Positions 53,615 through 62,938 of a stretch of 64,000 nt of DNA are shown here, in pieces. The position numbers were made by a program, and so were the translations under genes. The stretch covers positions 186,001 through 250,000 of the forward strand of contig NZ_PGLR01000003.1 of NCBI RefSeq assembly GCF_002803095.1, read 5' to 3'. The stretch's first letter is position 1, and every line of letters starts with the position of its first letter. Below the pieces are notes generated by a model, which was not told the origin of the DNA, did no database searches, and was given only the letters and a program-made list of their open reading frames with translations. The DNA is from Pseudomonas sp. ZH-FAD (GTDB lineage: Bacteria; Pseudomonadota; Gammaproteobacteria; Pseudomonadales; Pseudomonadaceae).

Positions 53615-54064
53615 ATGACCAGTATCAACAACAGCACGCCTGCCATGCTCAGTTACTACGGCAGTCAGCTCAACAATCGCTCGAGTGCGGCCAGTGGCGA
53701 AGCAGGCGACCAGGCCACTCAGGACCCGCTGGCCGACCTGAGGCGTTTCGCCAAGCAGGTGGTGGCGCGCAGTGAGGGCGGGCTGCTGCGTGCGATGCAT
53801 GGCGGCGCGGCGCAGCCCAGCAACACGGTGCAGGGCAGTGGCGACGGTCAGCCTGCGACGCCTTCGGTGATCCAATTGCCGGATGTGATGCAACTCGATC
53901 GCGACGATGCCGCCACACTGCTGGCGCAGGTACAGAAGATGGTGGACGCCGGCATGGATGGCAGTGTGCGCATCTCCGGCCACAACGGCGACAAGCAGAC
54001 CGACTCGCTGGAGACCTACCGTCAGTGGTTGCAGGAAAAGGGCGGGGTCAGCATCTACGTCTGA
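53615..54064 (+). CDS. Hypothetical protein, 149 residues
   Basis: GGAGGTCTC precedes ATG 53615. Ser/Asn-rich start (MTSINNSTPAMLSYYGSQLN), a helical region (ADLRRFAKQVVARSEGG), a flexible Gln/Ser/Gly section, and a C-terminal helix (SLETYRQWLQEKGGVSIYV). No signal peptide or domain known; a possible secreted or appendage-linked protein because of its low-complexity N-terminus, but this is weak. Convergent with the diguanylate cyclase, 11 bp apart. Confidence 0.68.
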   Translation: MTSINNSTPAMLSYYGSQLNNRSSAASGEAGDQATQDPLADLRRFAKQVVARSEGGLLRAMHGGAAQPSNTVQGSGDGQPATPSVIQLPDVMQLDRDDAATLLAQVQKMVDAGMDGSVRISGHNGDKQTDSLETYRQWLQEKGGVSIYV

Positions 54065-54075
54065 TTCGCACCCGT

Positions 54076-55116
54076 TCAGCCCAGAGCGGGCTCTACGTCC
54101 TCTCGGGTAATCACCCGGTTGCGCCCGGCGCGCTTGGCCGCGTAGGTGCGCCTGTCCGCCGCCAGCATCAGCTCGTCCAGTGATTGCCCGTCCACCCCGA
54201 AGCAGGCCACCCCGGCGCTCAGCGTCATGTGTAGCGTGGTCTCATCCACCGCCAGCGGCTGTGCAGCCAGGCGTTCGCGCAGGCTCTCGGCGATTTCTCG
54301 CGCTTGCGTCGCCTTGCTGCCTGGCAGCAGCACGGCAAATTCCTCACCGCCCAGGCGGCAGAACAGATCAGTGACCCGTAAACGCTGCGCCAGCACCGTG
54401 GCGAAGTGAACCAGGGCGCGGTCGCCGACCTCGTGGCCGAAGCGGTCGTTGATCTGTTTGAAGTGATCGATATCGACGAATACCAGCGAAAGCGGCGTGC
54501 CATTGCGCTGCGCGTGGGCACGCTCACGCTCGAATACCTCGGCCAGCTTCAGCCGGTTTGGCAGGCCGGTCAGGGAATCGGTGGTTGCCTGATCGGTCAG
54601 GCGCTGCTCGTTGAGAAGGCGGCTGCGTTCGTAGATGTGCGCAAAGATCATCACCGCCAGACTGGCGAGGCCTAGATTGGCGATGATCTCGACGTTTTGC
54701 AGCAATTGATCGGAAGAAAACCGCCGGCTGAAGACGAACAGGCCGATGCCGACGAACAGCACCGAGCCATACATGCCCAGGCGTAACCCCAACAGCAGGT
54801 AGCAGATGATCGGAATCGACTGTATCCAGGCGAACACCGCGAAGCTGGTGTGGGTCTGAGCCAGCGCCAAAATCATGATGCTGAAGAACGGCAGCAGGTA
54901 AACCGCGGTCAATAGCTGCAGGTTGCGCGTTTGGTCGACGATGGTCAGCAGATACAGCGACACTGCGGCATAGCCGATCTCCAGGCTGGCCAGCAGCCAG
55001 TTGTCGTGCAGCAGATTGACCACGGAGAAGAACAAACCACCGCTCAAGGTGATCCATAGCAAGGCTTTGAGGACCAGGCGACGATGTTGTTCGTTTTTGG
55101 CGAAGTAACCGGGCAT
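54076..55116 (-). CDS. Membrane diguanylate cyclase (GGDEF)
   Basis: 346 residues. About five to six membrane helices (about 18-170), then GGDEF with DIDHFKQINDRFGH, LGGEEFAVLLP and I-site RVTD five residues before the motif. Active and feedback-controlled by sequence. Similar in layout to the protein at 40499 but not a close copy. The membrane part is a sensor of unknown ligand. Confidence 0.92.
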   Translation of the reverse strand: MPGYFAKNEQHRRLVLKALLWITLSGGLFFSVVNLLHDNWLLASLEIGYAAVSLYLLTIVDQTRNLQLLTAVYLLPFFSIMILALAQTHTSFAVFAWIQSIPIICYLLLGLRLGMYGSVLFVGIGLFVFSRRFSSDQLLQNVEIIANLGLASLAVMIFAHIYERSRLLNEQRLTDQATTDSLTGLPNRLKLAEVFERERAHAQRNGTPLSLVFVDIDHFKQINDRFGHEVGDRALVHFATVLAQRLRVTDLFCRLGGEEFAVLLPGSKATQAREIAESLRERLAAQPLAVDETTLHMTLSAGVACFGVDGQSLDELMLAADRRTYAAKRAGRNRVITREDVEPALG

Positions 55117-55293
55117 CAGTGTTCTCGAGCGGGAGAGGCAAGTGCGTATATTGTTCGATGATGGCAGATGGCTTCATGCAGGAACCCTGCCGTTCGGCCG
55201 CGATGCCAGTGTACGCGGGCATTCGATGGGGTCGGCCATGATCCTGCGCCGGGAATTGCGTCAGAATCACGACGTTAGTTGGGAGAGGACGGT

Positions 55294-56154
55294 ATGACAA
55301 CAACAATGGACAAATGGGGATGGCAACGCTGCCTGCTGGCGCTGCTGCTGATGGGCATATGGGGCGCGGCCCAGGCCGCTGAGGACCTTGCGCTGATCGA
55401 GACGATCAACAGCTATCGCAGCGAGGTGCAACGCTGTGGCGTGCAGGCCTCCGAGCCACTGCCACCGTTGACCAACGACCCACGCCTGATCCTGCCTGCC
55501 AACGGCACCAGGGATCTGCAGGATTCGCTGAGCGCGGCCGGTTACCCGTTGGTCAACGTACAGGCCATCACGCTCTCCGGACCGCGCAATGCGCAGGCGG
55601 CCATGCAGGCATTGAGCGAGAGTTTCTGCCGTGTGCTGCTCGATCCGCAGTTCATCGACATCGGCGTCAGTCAGCAGGATCGCGACTGGCGCATCGTGCT
55701 GGCACGGCCGCTGCTCAGCGGGCGCCTGCAAACCTGGCAGACCGAGGGGGAAAGTCTGCTCTTGCTGATCAACTCTGCCCGTGCCGAGGCGCGTCAATGT
55801 GGTGACCAGCGCTTCGCTGCCACCGCGCCGCTGGTATGGAATGCCGAACTGGGTAGCGCCGCCGAGAGCCACAGCCGAGCCATGGCCAACGGCAACTTCT
55901 TTTCCCACCAGGGGCGTGACGGCCTGACGCCGGGTGACCGCGCGGAACTGGCGGGTTACAGCGGTACCAAGGTCGGCGAGAACATCGCCGCTGCGCTGGA
56001 TACCACCGCCAAGGTGGTCGAGGGCTGGCTGGCCAGCTCCGGGCACTGCGCCAATATCATGAACCCGGAGTTCAGCGAGCTAGGCGCTGCCTATGCCAAC
56101 GACCCGCAGAGCGACGCCGGCATCTACTGGACGGCGTTGTTCGGCGGGCAATGA
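55294..56154 (+). CDS. Exported CAP-domain (SCP/PR1) protein
   Basis: 286 residues. Signal peptide (about 5-29, ending AQAAE); C-terminal CAP domain (about 160-286) with LINSARAEARQCG, LVWNAELGSAAESHSRAMA, FFSHQGRDGLTPGDRA, KVGENIAA and GHCANIMNPEFSELGAAY. Four Cys may form disulfides. CAP domains bind calcium, lipid or peptidoglycan in other organisms. An N-terminal conserved segment (about 30-160) is unrecognised. Good GGGAGAGGACGGT site. Confidence 0.87.
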   Translation: MTTTMDKWGWQRCLLALLLMGIWGAAQAAEDLALIETINSYRSEVQRCGVQASEPLPPLTNDPRLILPANGTRDLQDSLSAAGYPLVNVQAITLSGPRNAQAAMQALSESFCRVLLDPQFIDIGVSQQDRDWRIVLARPLLSGRLQTWQTEGESLLLLINSARAEARQCGDQRFAATAPLVWNAELGSAAESHSRAMANGNFFSHQGRDGLTPGDRAELAGYSGTKVGENIAAALDTTAKVVEGWLASSGHCANIMNPEFSELGAAYANDPQSDAGIYWTALFGGQ

Positions 56155-56167
56155 GTGAGCGCTGGCT

Positions 56168-56755
56168 TCAGTTGACGCCGAACACCTGGGCCAGGTGCTG
56201 CTCGTAGCGTGCCACGTCCTGCTCGATGTTCGGCACCTTCATCACGTCGTTGCAGATGAAGGTGGGCAGACCAGTCATGCCGAGGAATTCGTTGGCCTTG
56301 TGGAAGGGGAAGTACACCGCGTCCACGCCTTTGCCTTCGAAGAAATCGGTCGGGTCTTCGAAGGCCTGTACCGGGGCGTTCCAGGTCAGCGACAGCATGT
56401 ACTGCTTGCCCTGGATCAGCCCACCGCTGCCGTACTTCTGCGAGGCGTCGGAGCGGGTACGGCCGTCGTTGGCATAAAGGCTGCCGTGGCCGGCGGTGAA
56501 CACCTCGTCCAGATACTTCTTCACCGTCCAGGGTGCGCCCATCCACCAGCCGGGCATCTGGTAGATCACCACATCGGCCCAGAGGAATTTCTGTACTTCT
56601 TCTTCCACGTCGTAGCCGCCGTCGATGAAGGTGGTCTTGACGTCGAAGCCGGCGCGGTCGAGGAAGGCCACCGCTGCGTCGTGCAGGGTGCTGTTGTACT
56701 GGCCGTGGGAGTGGGCGAACGCTTTGCCGCCGTTGAGCAGGAGGATCTTTTTCAT
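56168..56755 (-). CDS. mdaB: MdaB-type NAD(P)H:quinone reductase
   Basis: 195 residues. LLNGGKAFAHSHGQYNSTLH binds FMN, QMPGWWMGAPWTVKKYLDE contacts the flavin, and the C-terminus FICNDVMKVPNIEQDVARY is as in MdaB. Two-electron reduction of quinones protects against redox cycling. A second flavoprotein of this fold besides 15620 and WrbA in the window. Start at MKKILLLNGG; the longer frame upstream is non-coding. Convergent with the CAP gene. Confidence 0.9.
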   Translation of the reverse strand: MKKILLLNGGKAFAHSHGQYNSTLHDAAVAFLDRAGFDVKTTFIDGGYDVEEEVQKFLWADVVIYQMPGWWMGAPWTVKKYLDEVFTAGHGSLYANDGRTRSDASQKYGSGGLIQGKQYMLSLTWNAPVQAFEDPTDFFEGKGVDAVYFPFHKANEFLGMTGLPTFICNDVMKVPNIEQDVARYEQHLAQVFGVN

Positions 56756-56908
56756 GGGGTTTCTCCAAAAATGTGGCCGCAGGTTATCGGGCCCTGCGCG
56801 TGCGAAACACCCCGAAGCGGTCAAATAATTGTTGACTGAAATTCATGAAAGGATCTTCGAATGCTGCGTTAAGGTGAGGCATCTTCCCGCATCGAGGCGC
56901 TTGCACCC

Positions 56909-57217
56909 ATGTACGGCTTCATCCTTCACGCCCACACCAGACCCGAGCAGGCCGAGGCCTTCGAGCAACTGTTCCGTGCTTACGTCGAACCCAGCCGCGC
57001 CGAGCCCGGCTGCATCGAATATCACATGCTGCGTGACGCCCAGGACCCGACTCTGTTCATCTTCTACGAGGTCTGGGCATCGCGGGAGGCGCTGGCCGAG
57101 CACACGGCGCTGCCGCACATGCGCGAGTTCCATGACCAGCGCATGGACTACCTGCGTCGTGATTTCGAGATTCGCGAGATCGAGATGCTCAGCCCGGCGA
57201 GCGCGGCGCGGGTCTAG
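56909..57217 (+). CDS. ABM-domain quinol monooxygenase-like protein
   Basis: 102 residues. GFILHAHTRPEQAEAFEQLF, EPGCIEYHMLRD and FYEVWASREALAEHTALPHM are the antibiotic-biosynthesis monooxygenase fold (YgiN-like). Divergent from mdaB with a 153-bp gap; in Escherichia coli mdaB and ygiN are also paired and act on quinones, so the pairing supports that role. Confidence 0.87.
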   Translation: MYGFILHAHTRPEQAEAFEQLFRAYVEPSRAEPGCIEYHMLRDAQDPTLFIFYEVWASREALAEHTALPHMREFHDQRMDYLRRDFEIREIEMLSPASAARV

Positions 57218-57257
57218 TTCGCGATCCGTAGGAGCCAGCTTGCTGGCGATTGTTGTT

Positions 57258-57316
57258 GTAGCCCGGATGCAATCCGGGACATACAGGCGCATGCCCCCGG
57301 ATTGCATCCGGGCTAC
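57258..57316. repeat. Inverted pair of REP-like palindromes (second family)
   Basis: GTAGCCCGGATGCAATCCGG... (57258-57278) and its inverse (57296-57316) flank about 17 bp. A different sequence family from 30433 and 45426. A TAGGAGCCAGCTTGCTGGCG element sits just upstream (about 57228). Confidence 0.8.
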
Positions 57317-57337
57317 CGGGAACAGGCGAGGCTGGGC

Positions 57338-59347
57338 TCAGTGGCTGTAACCCGGCTTCTGGCGAATGGTCTTGAGCAGGTCGTCCGGGCTGATGTGGCC
57401 GACCACCTGGGTCGCGGCGCTGCCCGGCTGCGGCAGGTCGAGGATGTGGCCCTTCATCTTGCCGATCACGTGCATCTCGCACGGCTTGCAGTCGAACTTC
57501 AGGGTCAGCACCTCATCGCCGTGTACCAGTTGCATCGGCGCCACCTTGGTGCGAACGCCGGTGACGCCCTTGGCCTGCTTGGGGCACAGGTTGAAGGAGA
57601 AGCGCAGGCAGTGCTTGGTGATCATCACCGGCACTTCGCCGGTTTCCTCGTGGGCCTCGTAGGCCGCATCGATCAGCTGCACGCCATGGCGATGGTAGAA
57701 GTCGCGCGCCTTCTGGTTGTAGACGTTGTAGAGGAACGACAGGTGCGACTCCGGGTACACCGGCGCCGGGTCGGTTTCGGCCTTGCGGCTGCCGCGTGGA
57801 TGGGCAGCGACGCGCGCTGCGGTCAGTGCTTCGATGGCGTCGCGGCGCAGCGCCTTGAGCTGCGAATTGGGCACGAAGAACGCCTGCGGGGCATCCAGCG
57901 TCACGCTCTGGGCGTGGTAGATGGTGGTGCCGAGCTGGGTGAGCAGATCGCGCAGGCCATCGAGCGCCTGTTCCGGCTTGTTGGCAACACCGAACGGGCC
58001 GGGCAGGGCGACGTCGACGCTGATGCCTTCTTCACTGGTGGCGGTGAGTTTGAGTGCGTCCTCGCGCAGCTCGGCCTTCCAGCTGACGCCGATACGGCGT
58101 TCGGCGCTGGTGCGTTGCAGCGCCTGCTGCCAGTTGTGGTCGAGGTTGCGCGAGAGCGGATGATTCGGGCGCAGACGGAACAGACCCTCGGGCATCTCGT
58201 TGGGCTCGACGCGGTAGCGATAGCGCTTCTCGCCGTCTTCCTCGAACTCACCTTTCAGCTCGGCGATATTGGCGCGGAAACCCACCACCTCGCGCTTGAC
58301 CAGCACGTTGAGGCCGTCGCCGTTGGACAGCGGCTCGTGGGTGATGGCGATCAGGTCGCGCTTGTTCACTTTCTCGACATGGCCGACGGGCAAGCCAGTG
58401 AAGGTCGGCGAGTCGAAGGCGCCGATGTCCACCTTGCGCTCGGTGACGAAGTAATCGGTGCTGCCACGGTGGAAGGTCTTGTCCGGATCGGGCACGAAGA
58501 AGTGCGCGGTACGGCCACTGGAGGCGCGGGCCAGGTCCGGGCGATCCTCGAGAATGGCGTCGAGTTCGCGGCGGTAGTGGGCGGTGATGTTCTTCACGTA
58601 GGCCACATCCTTGTAGCGGCCCTCGATCTTGAACGAACGCACGCCGGCCTCGACCAGGGCGCGCAGGTTGGCGCTCTGGTTGTTGTCTTTCATCGACAGC
58701 AGGTGTTTTTCGTAGGCGATCACGCCGCCTTTTTCATCCTTGAGGGTGTAGGGCAGGCGACAGGCCTGCGAGCAGTCGCCACGGTTGGCGCTGCGCCCGG
58801 TTTGCGCATGGGAGATGTTGCACTGGCCAGAGAAGGCCACGCACAGCGCGCCGTGGATGAAGAATTCGATGGCCGCGTCTGTGGCATCGGCGATCTGGCG
58901 GATTTCCTGCAGATTCAGCTCGCGTGCCAGCACCAGCTGGGAGAAGCCGGCCTGGTCGAGAAACTTGGCCCGCTCAAGGGTGCGGATGTCGGTCTGGGTG
59001 CTGGCATGCAGCTCGATAGGCGGAATGTCCAGCTCCATCACCCCCATGTCCTGCACGATCAGCGCATCCACGCCCGCGTCGTAGAGCTGGTGGATCAGCG
59101 CGCGCGCCGGCTCCAGCTCATCGTCATGCAGGATGGTGTTGATCGTGGTGAACACCCGCGCGTGATAGTGGCGGGCGAACTCCACCAGTCTGGCGATATC
59201 GCTCACTTCGTTGCAGGCATTGTGCCGCGCGCCGAAGCTCGGGCCGCCGATATAGACGGCGTCGGCGCCATGCAGAATGGCCTCGCGAGCGATCTCGACG
59301 TCACGCGCAGGGCTGAGCAGTTCCAGGTGGTTCTTGGGCAAGGACAT
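57338..59347 (-). CDS. rlhA: U32-family 23S rRNA C2501 hydroxylase RlhA
   Basis: 669 residues, U32 peptidase-like TIM barrel of the RlhA (YdcP) type. N-terminus ELLSPARDVEIAREAILHGA, core EFFIHGALCVAFSGQCNIS and GDCSQACRLPY, where Cys residues bind Fe-S or prephenate-linked cofactor. RlhA makes 5-hydroxycytidine in 23S rRNA; the long C-terminal half (Cys-containing DUF3656/YdcP-type region) matches RlhA rather than UbiU/V. Start at MSLPKNHL; the extra 34 residues upstream lack family sequence. Confidence 0.88.
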   Translation of the reverse strand: MSLPKNHLELLSPARDVEIAREAILHGADAVYIGGPSFGARHNACNEVSDIARLVEFARHYHARVFTTINTILHDDELEPARALIHQLYDAGVDALIVQDMGVMELDIPPIELHASTQTDIRTLERAKFLDQAGFSQLVLARELNLQEIRQIADATDAAIEFFIHGALCVAFSGQCNISHAQTGRSANRGDCSQACRLPYTLKDEKGGVIAYEKHLLSMKDNNQSANLRALVEAGVRSFKIEGRYKDVAYVKNITAHYRRELDAILEDRPDLARASSGRTAHFFVPDPDKTFHRGSTDYFVTERKVDIGAFDSPTFTGLPVGHVEKVNKRDLIAITHEPLSNGDGLNVLVKREVVGFRANIAELKGEFEEDGEKRYRYRVEPNEMPEGLFRLRPNHPLSRNLDHNWQQALQRTSAERRIGVSWKAELREDALKLTATSEEGISVDVALPGPFGVANKPEQALDGLRDLLTQLGTTIYHAQSVTLDAPQAFFVPNSQLKALRRDAIEALTAARVAAHPRGSRKAETDPAPVYPESHLSFLYNVYNQKARDFYHRHGVQLIDAAYEAHEETGEVPVMITKHCLRFSFNLCPKQAKGVTGVRTKVAPMQLVHGDEVLTLKFDCKPCEMHVIGKMKGHILDLPQPGSAATQVVGHISPDDLLKTIRQKPGYSH

Positions 59348-59493
59348 GGTGTTTTCTTTTATCAGGCTGGCACACGGGCAAGGCGCGCATTGTACCGGGC
59401 TGACGGCTTGTGGGCACTCGCCAGATGCCGGACGGCTGGTAATACGCACCGATGGCGGTACAGTAGCGGCCTTTTTCAGGCGGAGGCGTGGCG

Positions 59494-60138
59494 ATGGACA
59501 ACAGAGGGTTGGAGAAGCTCGATCAGTGGCTGCTCAAGTACGGCAACGATGACTCGATCCTGTCCGCCAGCGAGCTGGACGGTTATTTCGCCGCCATCGT
59601 CTCCGCCCCGCGCCAGGTCGCGCCTGCCGTCTGGTATTCGGCGATCTGGGCCGACCAGCCGCCGCAATGGCCGAGCGACAAGGATGGTGAGCGTTTCATG
59701 AAGCTGGCCGTCGAGCTGATGAGCGAGGCGGCCTACATGCTCAGCGAGGAGCCAGATGACTATGAGGCGATCTTCCTGGCTGACAACAACGGCAAGGGCG
59801 AAAAGCTGATCGTCTCCGAGTGGTGTGCGGGTTACCTGCGCGGTGCGGCGGTTGCCGGTTGGCTGGAGCACGCGCTGCCCGAGTCGGCGCAGGCGGCCCT
59901 GGCGCTGATCACTCTGCACGGCGACGAAAGTGGCAGCGAGACGCTCAAGGCCATGACCGATGCCGAATACGACGCCAGCACAGCGATGCTGGAACCGGCC
60001 GCCGTCGAGCTTTACGAGTACTGGCAGCAGAACCTGGACCCGCTGCTGCCGGTTCGCCGCGAAGAGACCAAGGTCGGGCGCAACGACCCATGCAGCTGCG
60101 GCAGCGGCAAGAAATACAAGCAGTGCTGCATGCGCTGA
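59494..60138 (+). CDS. YecA (UPF0149) protein with SEC-C zinc motif
   Basis: 214 residues. UPF0149 helical domain at about 1-180 ([23 protein letters not shown]) and C-terminal zinc knuckle [18 protein letters not shown]. The SEC-C motif is shared with SecA and suggests ribosome or SecA binding. YecA proteins have been linked to secretion. GGAGGCGTGGCG before ATG 59494 sets the start. Confidence 0.9.
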   Translation: MDNRGLEKLDQWLLKYGNDDSILSASELDGYFAAIVSAPRQVAPAVWYSAIWADQPPQWPSDKDGERFMKLAVELMSEAAYMLSEEPDDYEAIFLADNNGKGEKLIVSEWCAGYLRGAAVAGWLEHALPESAQAALALITLHGDESGSETLKAMTDAEYDASTAMLEPAAVELYEYWQQNLDPLLPVRREETKVGRNDPCSCGSGKKYKQCCMR

Positions 60139-60183
60139 CCGGTCGCTATCAGCATGCCTGGCGAGCGAGCCCCGCTGTCGTGC

Positions 60184-60642
60184 TCAACTGCAGTATGGGT
60201 CTTCGCTCATCGCCAACAGCTCCGGCCGGGTGCCGAAAACCTGCATCACGTCATTCATCGACATCCACCAGTCGTCGTGCCACTTGAGTACGCGCAGGCG
60301 TTTGTTTGCCGTGTTCAGCTGTCGATAGCTGGGCAGGCTGGAGCTGCTGAACAGGTGCGGCAGCAGGACTTGGCAGAGCCAGTTGCGCAGACGTTCAGCG
60401 CGTGGGCTGGTGCTGCTCAGGCTCAGGCGTAGCAGGTTCTCCAGGTCGATCATGGCTTGAGGCGTTTCCTCGTTGCCGAAAAGAATGCCCTCCGGTCGAC
60501 AGTGAAGCAGCAGGGCGGCTTGTTCGTCGGCCAGTTCCAGGGCCTGGCAAACGGCTTGCGCGACGAACCAGAAACGACCGTCGGCGGCGCGCTGCACGGT
60601 GAGACGAATGTCTTCGAAGATGGGGTTGATCGGACTGGTCAT
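60184..60642 (-). CDS. BRO-N-like DNA-binding protein
   Basis: 152 residues. VQRAADGRFWFVAQAVCQALEL and RLRNWLCQVLLPHL fit the BRO (Bro-N) domain found in phage antirepressors and anti-repressor-like proteins; later residues are unrecognised (WHDDWWMSMNDVMQVFGTRP). The gene is divergent from a helix-turn-helix gene with 118 AT-rich bp between, a layout typical of phage-derived control pairs. No phage structural genes adjoin. Confidence 0.65.
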   Translation of the reverse strand: MTSPINPIFEDIRLTVQRAADGRFWFVAQAVCQALELADEQAALLLHCRPEGILFGNEETPQAMIDLENLLRLSLSSTSPRAERLRNWLCQVLLPHLFSSSSLPSYRQLNTANKRLRVLKWHDDWWMSMNDVMQVFGTRPELLAMSEDPYCS

Positions 60643-60760
60643 GGCGCCCTCCCTAGTGCATGAAACAACGGCCTGTCGAATGCGATGAAACCATGAATTT
60701 CATTTAATATACAACTGACTGTTCAATCAAGCATGGAAGCGGAATTTAACGTCCGCGTCC

Positions 60761-61174
60761 ATGACCGAAAAAACCGAATTCGCCCAGCGCCTGCGTAGCG
60801 CCATGATTGCGGCTGGATATCCAGATCGCCCCGCCGTGCTCGAGCGCGAGTTCAATTCGCGTTACTGGGGCCGTTCCGTGACCTTTCAGGCGGTTTCCCG
60901 CTGGTTGCGTGGCGAGGCGATACCGTCGCAGGACAAATTGCAGGTGCTTGCCGAGTGGCTGCGTATCGAACCGCAGGTACTGCGCTTTGGCGCACAGGCC
61001 GGTGCCGCCGTACGCGAGCAGCGTGGCCGTTGGGAAGATCCCAAGTTCTATCAGGAACGTGAGGTGATCGAGGCCTTTCTGGCTCTGCCTGCTGCGCAGC
61101 GCAAGGTCGTGCGAGAGGTCGTCATGGCGCTGGCCATCGCGGCCAATGCTGACTCCGGCAAGAAGCCAGGCTAA
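60761..61174 (+). CDS. Cro/C1-type helix-turn-helix regulator
   Basis: 137 residues. Helix-turn-helix at about 10-75 (FAQRLRSAMIAAGYPDRPAV, VTFQAVSRWLRGEAIPSQDKL), then a helical tail (KFYQEREVIEAFLALPAAQRK). Resembles phage-type repressors or small stand-alone regulators. Divergent from the BRO-N gene, whose promoter it may control. Start ATG 60761 chosen; upstream Shine-Dalgarno is weak. Confidence 0.72.
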   Translation: MTEKTEFAQRLRSAMIAAGYPDRPAVLEREFNSRYWGRSVTFQAVSRWLRGEAIPSQDKLQVLAEWLRIEPQVLRFGAQAGAAVREQRGRWEDPKFYQEREVIEAFLALPAAQRKVVREVVMALAIAANADSGKKPG

Positions 61175-61291
61175 GGATCAGGCTGGAGTCAGTCGTGCTT
61201 GTCAATTTCCTTCCGGCAAGGATTGCCTCAAGGTTTGCCCGGCGCTGACTCGAGGCAGATAACCTGGTGTTTCCAGGGCCGCATCCAGGAA

Positions 61292-61328
61292 CCTGCTCAA
61301 AGCTCTGGCTCGCAGGACTTTGAGCAGG
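61292..61328. terminator. Hairpin between converging genes
   Basis: CCTGCTCAAAG (61292-61302) pairs with CTTTGAGCAGG (61318-61328), loop of 15. It sits between the HTH gene and the HDOD gene, 8 bp past the latter's stop. No clear T-run. Confidence 0.5.
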
Positions 61329-61336
61329 CTCTGTGT

Positions 61337-62158
61337 TCAGCCCAGCAGTTCGGCAAACGCCTTGTCCGCCTCCAGCACCGCTGGCAAGGCTTCGAACAGC
61401 TTGTTCAGGTCGACTTCCTCGAATAATGGGCCTTCCAGGCTCTGCCGTGCCTGTTCGCTGACGCCCTCCAGCTCGATGGTTTCCGCGACGATCACCGATT
61501 GTGCGACCAGGCGCGCGTAGCGGCCGTCACTGGGCGCCTGAGTCGGACGTGCCTGATAGGCGATTGCGTGCTGGATAAGCGCAGGCAACTGCCAGCGGCG
61601 CGCCAGTTCAGCGCCCACTTCCGGGTAGCCGAAGCCCAGTTGCAGGGTTTCCTCGGCGGCGTGGGCCGCGGCTTCACGTTTCGGATGACGGTTCATGCGC
61701 CGGGCGAAATCCGGCGCGCCGGTCTGGATCAGCAATTCGCCGATGTTGTGCATCATGCCGCAGGTGAAGGCGGCGTCGGTGTCCAGCTTCAGTTGCTTGG
61801 CCAGGCTGCGGGCGATACTGGCGACGCGAAAGCTGCGAATCCAGAAACCCTTGAGGTCGAAACCGGTATCGACCTGAAACGCGCCCGTCATCGCCGAGGC
61901 CAGCACCAGCGTGCGCAGGGTGTTGAAGCCCAGGCGCATGGCGGCGTCCTCGACGCTCACCGCTTCACGGGCCCCGCGAAAACGTGGCGAGTTGGCCAGG
62001 CGCAGCACCTTGGCGGCGATGACCGGGTCGCGCTCGATATTGCGCGCCACGCTTTCCAGGCTGGAGGCAGGGTTGTCGAACTGTTGGATCAGATCCTGCG
62101 CAACCTTGGGAATGCTGGGCAGGGTGTGCAGTTGGGCGAACAGACTCTCTATGTCCAT
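61337..62158 (-). CDS. HDOD-domain signalling protein
   Basis: 273 residues filled mainly by one HDOD domain: LPSIPKVAQDLIQQFDNPAS, IERDPVIAAKVLRLANSPRF, CGMMHNIGELLI and GYPEVGAELARRWQLP. HDOD lacks the full catalytic HD metal site and usually serves as a signalling scaffold tied to c-di-GMP or chemotaxis. No attached EAL or response-regulator domain. Start at MDIESLF. Confidence 0.9.
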   Translation of the reverse strand: MDIESLFAQLHTLPSIPKVAQDLIQQFDNPASSLESVARNIERDPVIAAKVLRLANSPRFRGAREAVSVEDAAMRLGFNTLRTLVLASAMTGAFQVDTGFDLKGFWIRSFRVASIARSLAKQLKLDTDAAFTCGMMHNIGELLIQTGAPDFARRMNRHPKREAAAHAAEETLQLGFGYPEVGAELARRWQLPALIQHAIAYQARPTQAPSDGRYARLVAQSVIVAETIELEGVSEQARQSLEGPLFEEVDLNKLFEALPAVLEADKAFAELLG

Positions 62159-62294
62159 GGCAACTCCGATACGTACGAACGCTGCAGTGATGGCTGATGA
62201 AAAGTGCTCCTTGAGCATAGCTGTGCCTATCGCTGCAGCCAGTCCCATAACCGCTATCTAGAGCCTTTTTCATGGGTGTTACCCGATTGAAACA

Positions 62295-62312
62295 CCAGCC
62301 CCGAGGGGCTGG
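62295..62312 (-). terminator. Terminator after ecotin
   Basis: CCAGCCCC-GA-GGGGCTGG, followed on the minus strand by TGTTTC. Lies 15 bp after the ecotin stop. Confidence 0.6.
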
Positions 62313-62327
62313 CATGTCGGGGAGGGC

Positions 62328-62804
62328 TTATTGACGCGGTGCGGTGCTGGTTTCGGCCGCTGCAGACCACACGCGGTAGCGCACTTCGACATCCTTCGGC
62401 GCGTAGATCACCAGTGGTAGCTTGCTGTTGTAGCGCACCAGTTGCGGCTCACCGCCAACGCGCACGAAGGCCTGCTTGCGGCTGCCGTCCGGGCAGGCCA
62501 TCAGCGTGCTCGTGGCCGGGCCGACCTGGCCCAGTTCGTAGTAGCTGTAGCCCCAGCCTTCCACGGTCTTTTCCTGCCACTGACCGCCCAGGCGTTGCTG
62601 GTTGCAATCTACTTCCAGGGTCTTGCCGGCGATGATCTCTACCTTGTGCTCGGCTTCATTGCTTTGCGCTGGCAGCTCGATCACATGGCGGTTATAGCCG
62701 TCGGCAGCGGCGGGGTAGGGCTTGAGCGCCTCCGGGGTGGCGGCGCAGGCGGCCAGCGGCAGGGCGCAGGCGAGGGAGAGCAGCGGCAGTTTGAGTCGGT
62801 TCAT
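62328..62804 (-). CDS. eco: Ecotin, periplasmic serine-protease inhibitor
   Basis: 158 residues with a signal peptide (about 1-20, [12 protein letters not shown]; a lipobox-like LAAC is present). The mature chain matches ecotin throughout: [73 protein letters not shown]. The two Cys form the conserved disulfide. The reactive-site P1 residue, Met in Escherichia coli, is Leu by alignment, so the protease range may favour elastase/chymotrypsin types. Start has AAGGAATCATC. Confidence 0.93.
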   Translation of the reverse strand: MNRLKLPLLSLACALPLAACAATPEALKPYPAAADGYNRHVIELPAQSNEAEHKVEIIAGKTLEVDCNQQRLGGQWQEKTVEGWGYSYYELGQVGPATSTLMACPDGSRKQAFVRVGGEPQLVRYNSKLPLVIYAPKDVEVRYRVWSAAAETSTAPRQ

Positions 62805-62938
62805 GATGATTCCTTGCTGAAAGGCCTTGTGGGCCGTCCGTGATGAGGGAACCGCCAGGTCGGCGGCGCAGCACTGACCGTTTTGAATAGGCCAAGTTCC
62901 TGCGCTTTTCAAGCCGGTGCGCCGCTGTCAGCTCAGCG

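Noticed and set aside
57302..59701. 799-residue plus-strand open frame
   Set aside because: It is antisense to rlhA, has low-complexity Val/Ala/Gly/His composition and no domain, as expected of a high-GC shadow.
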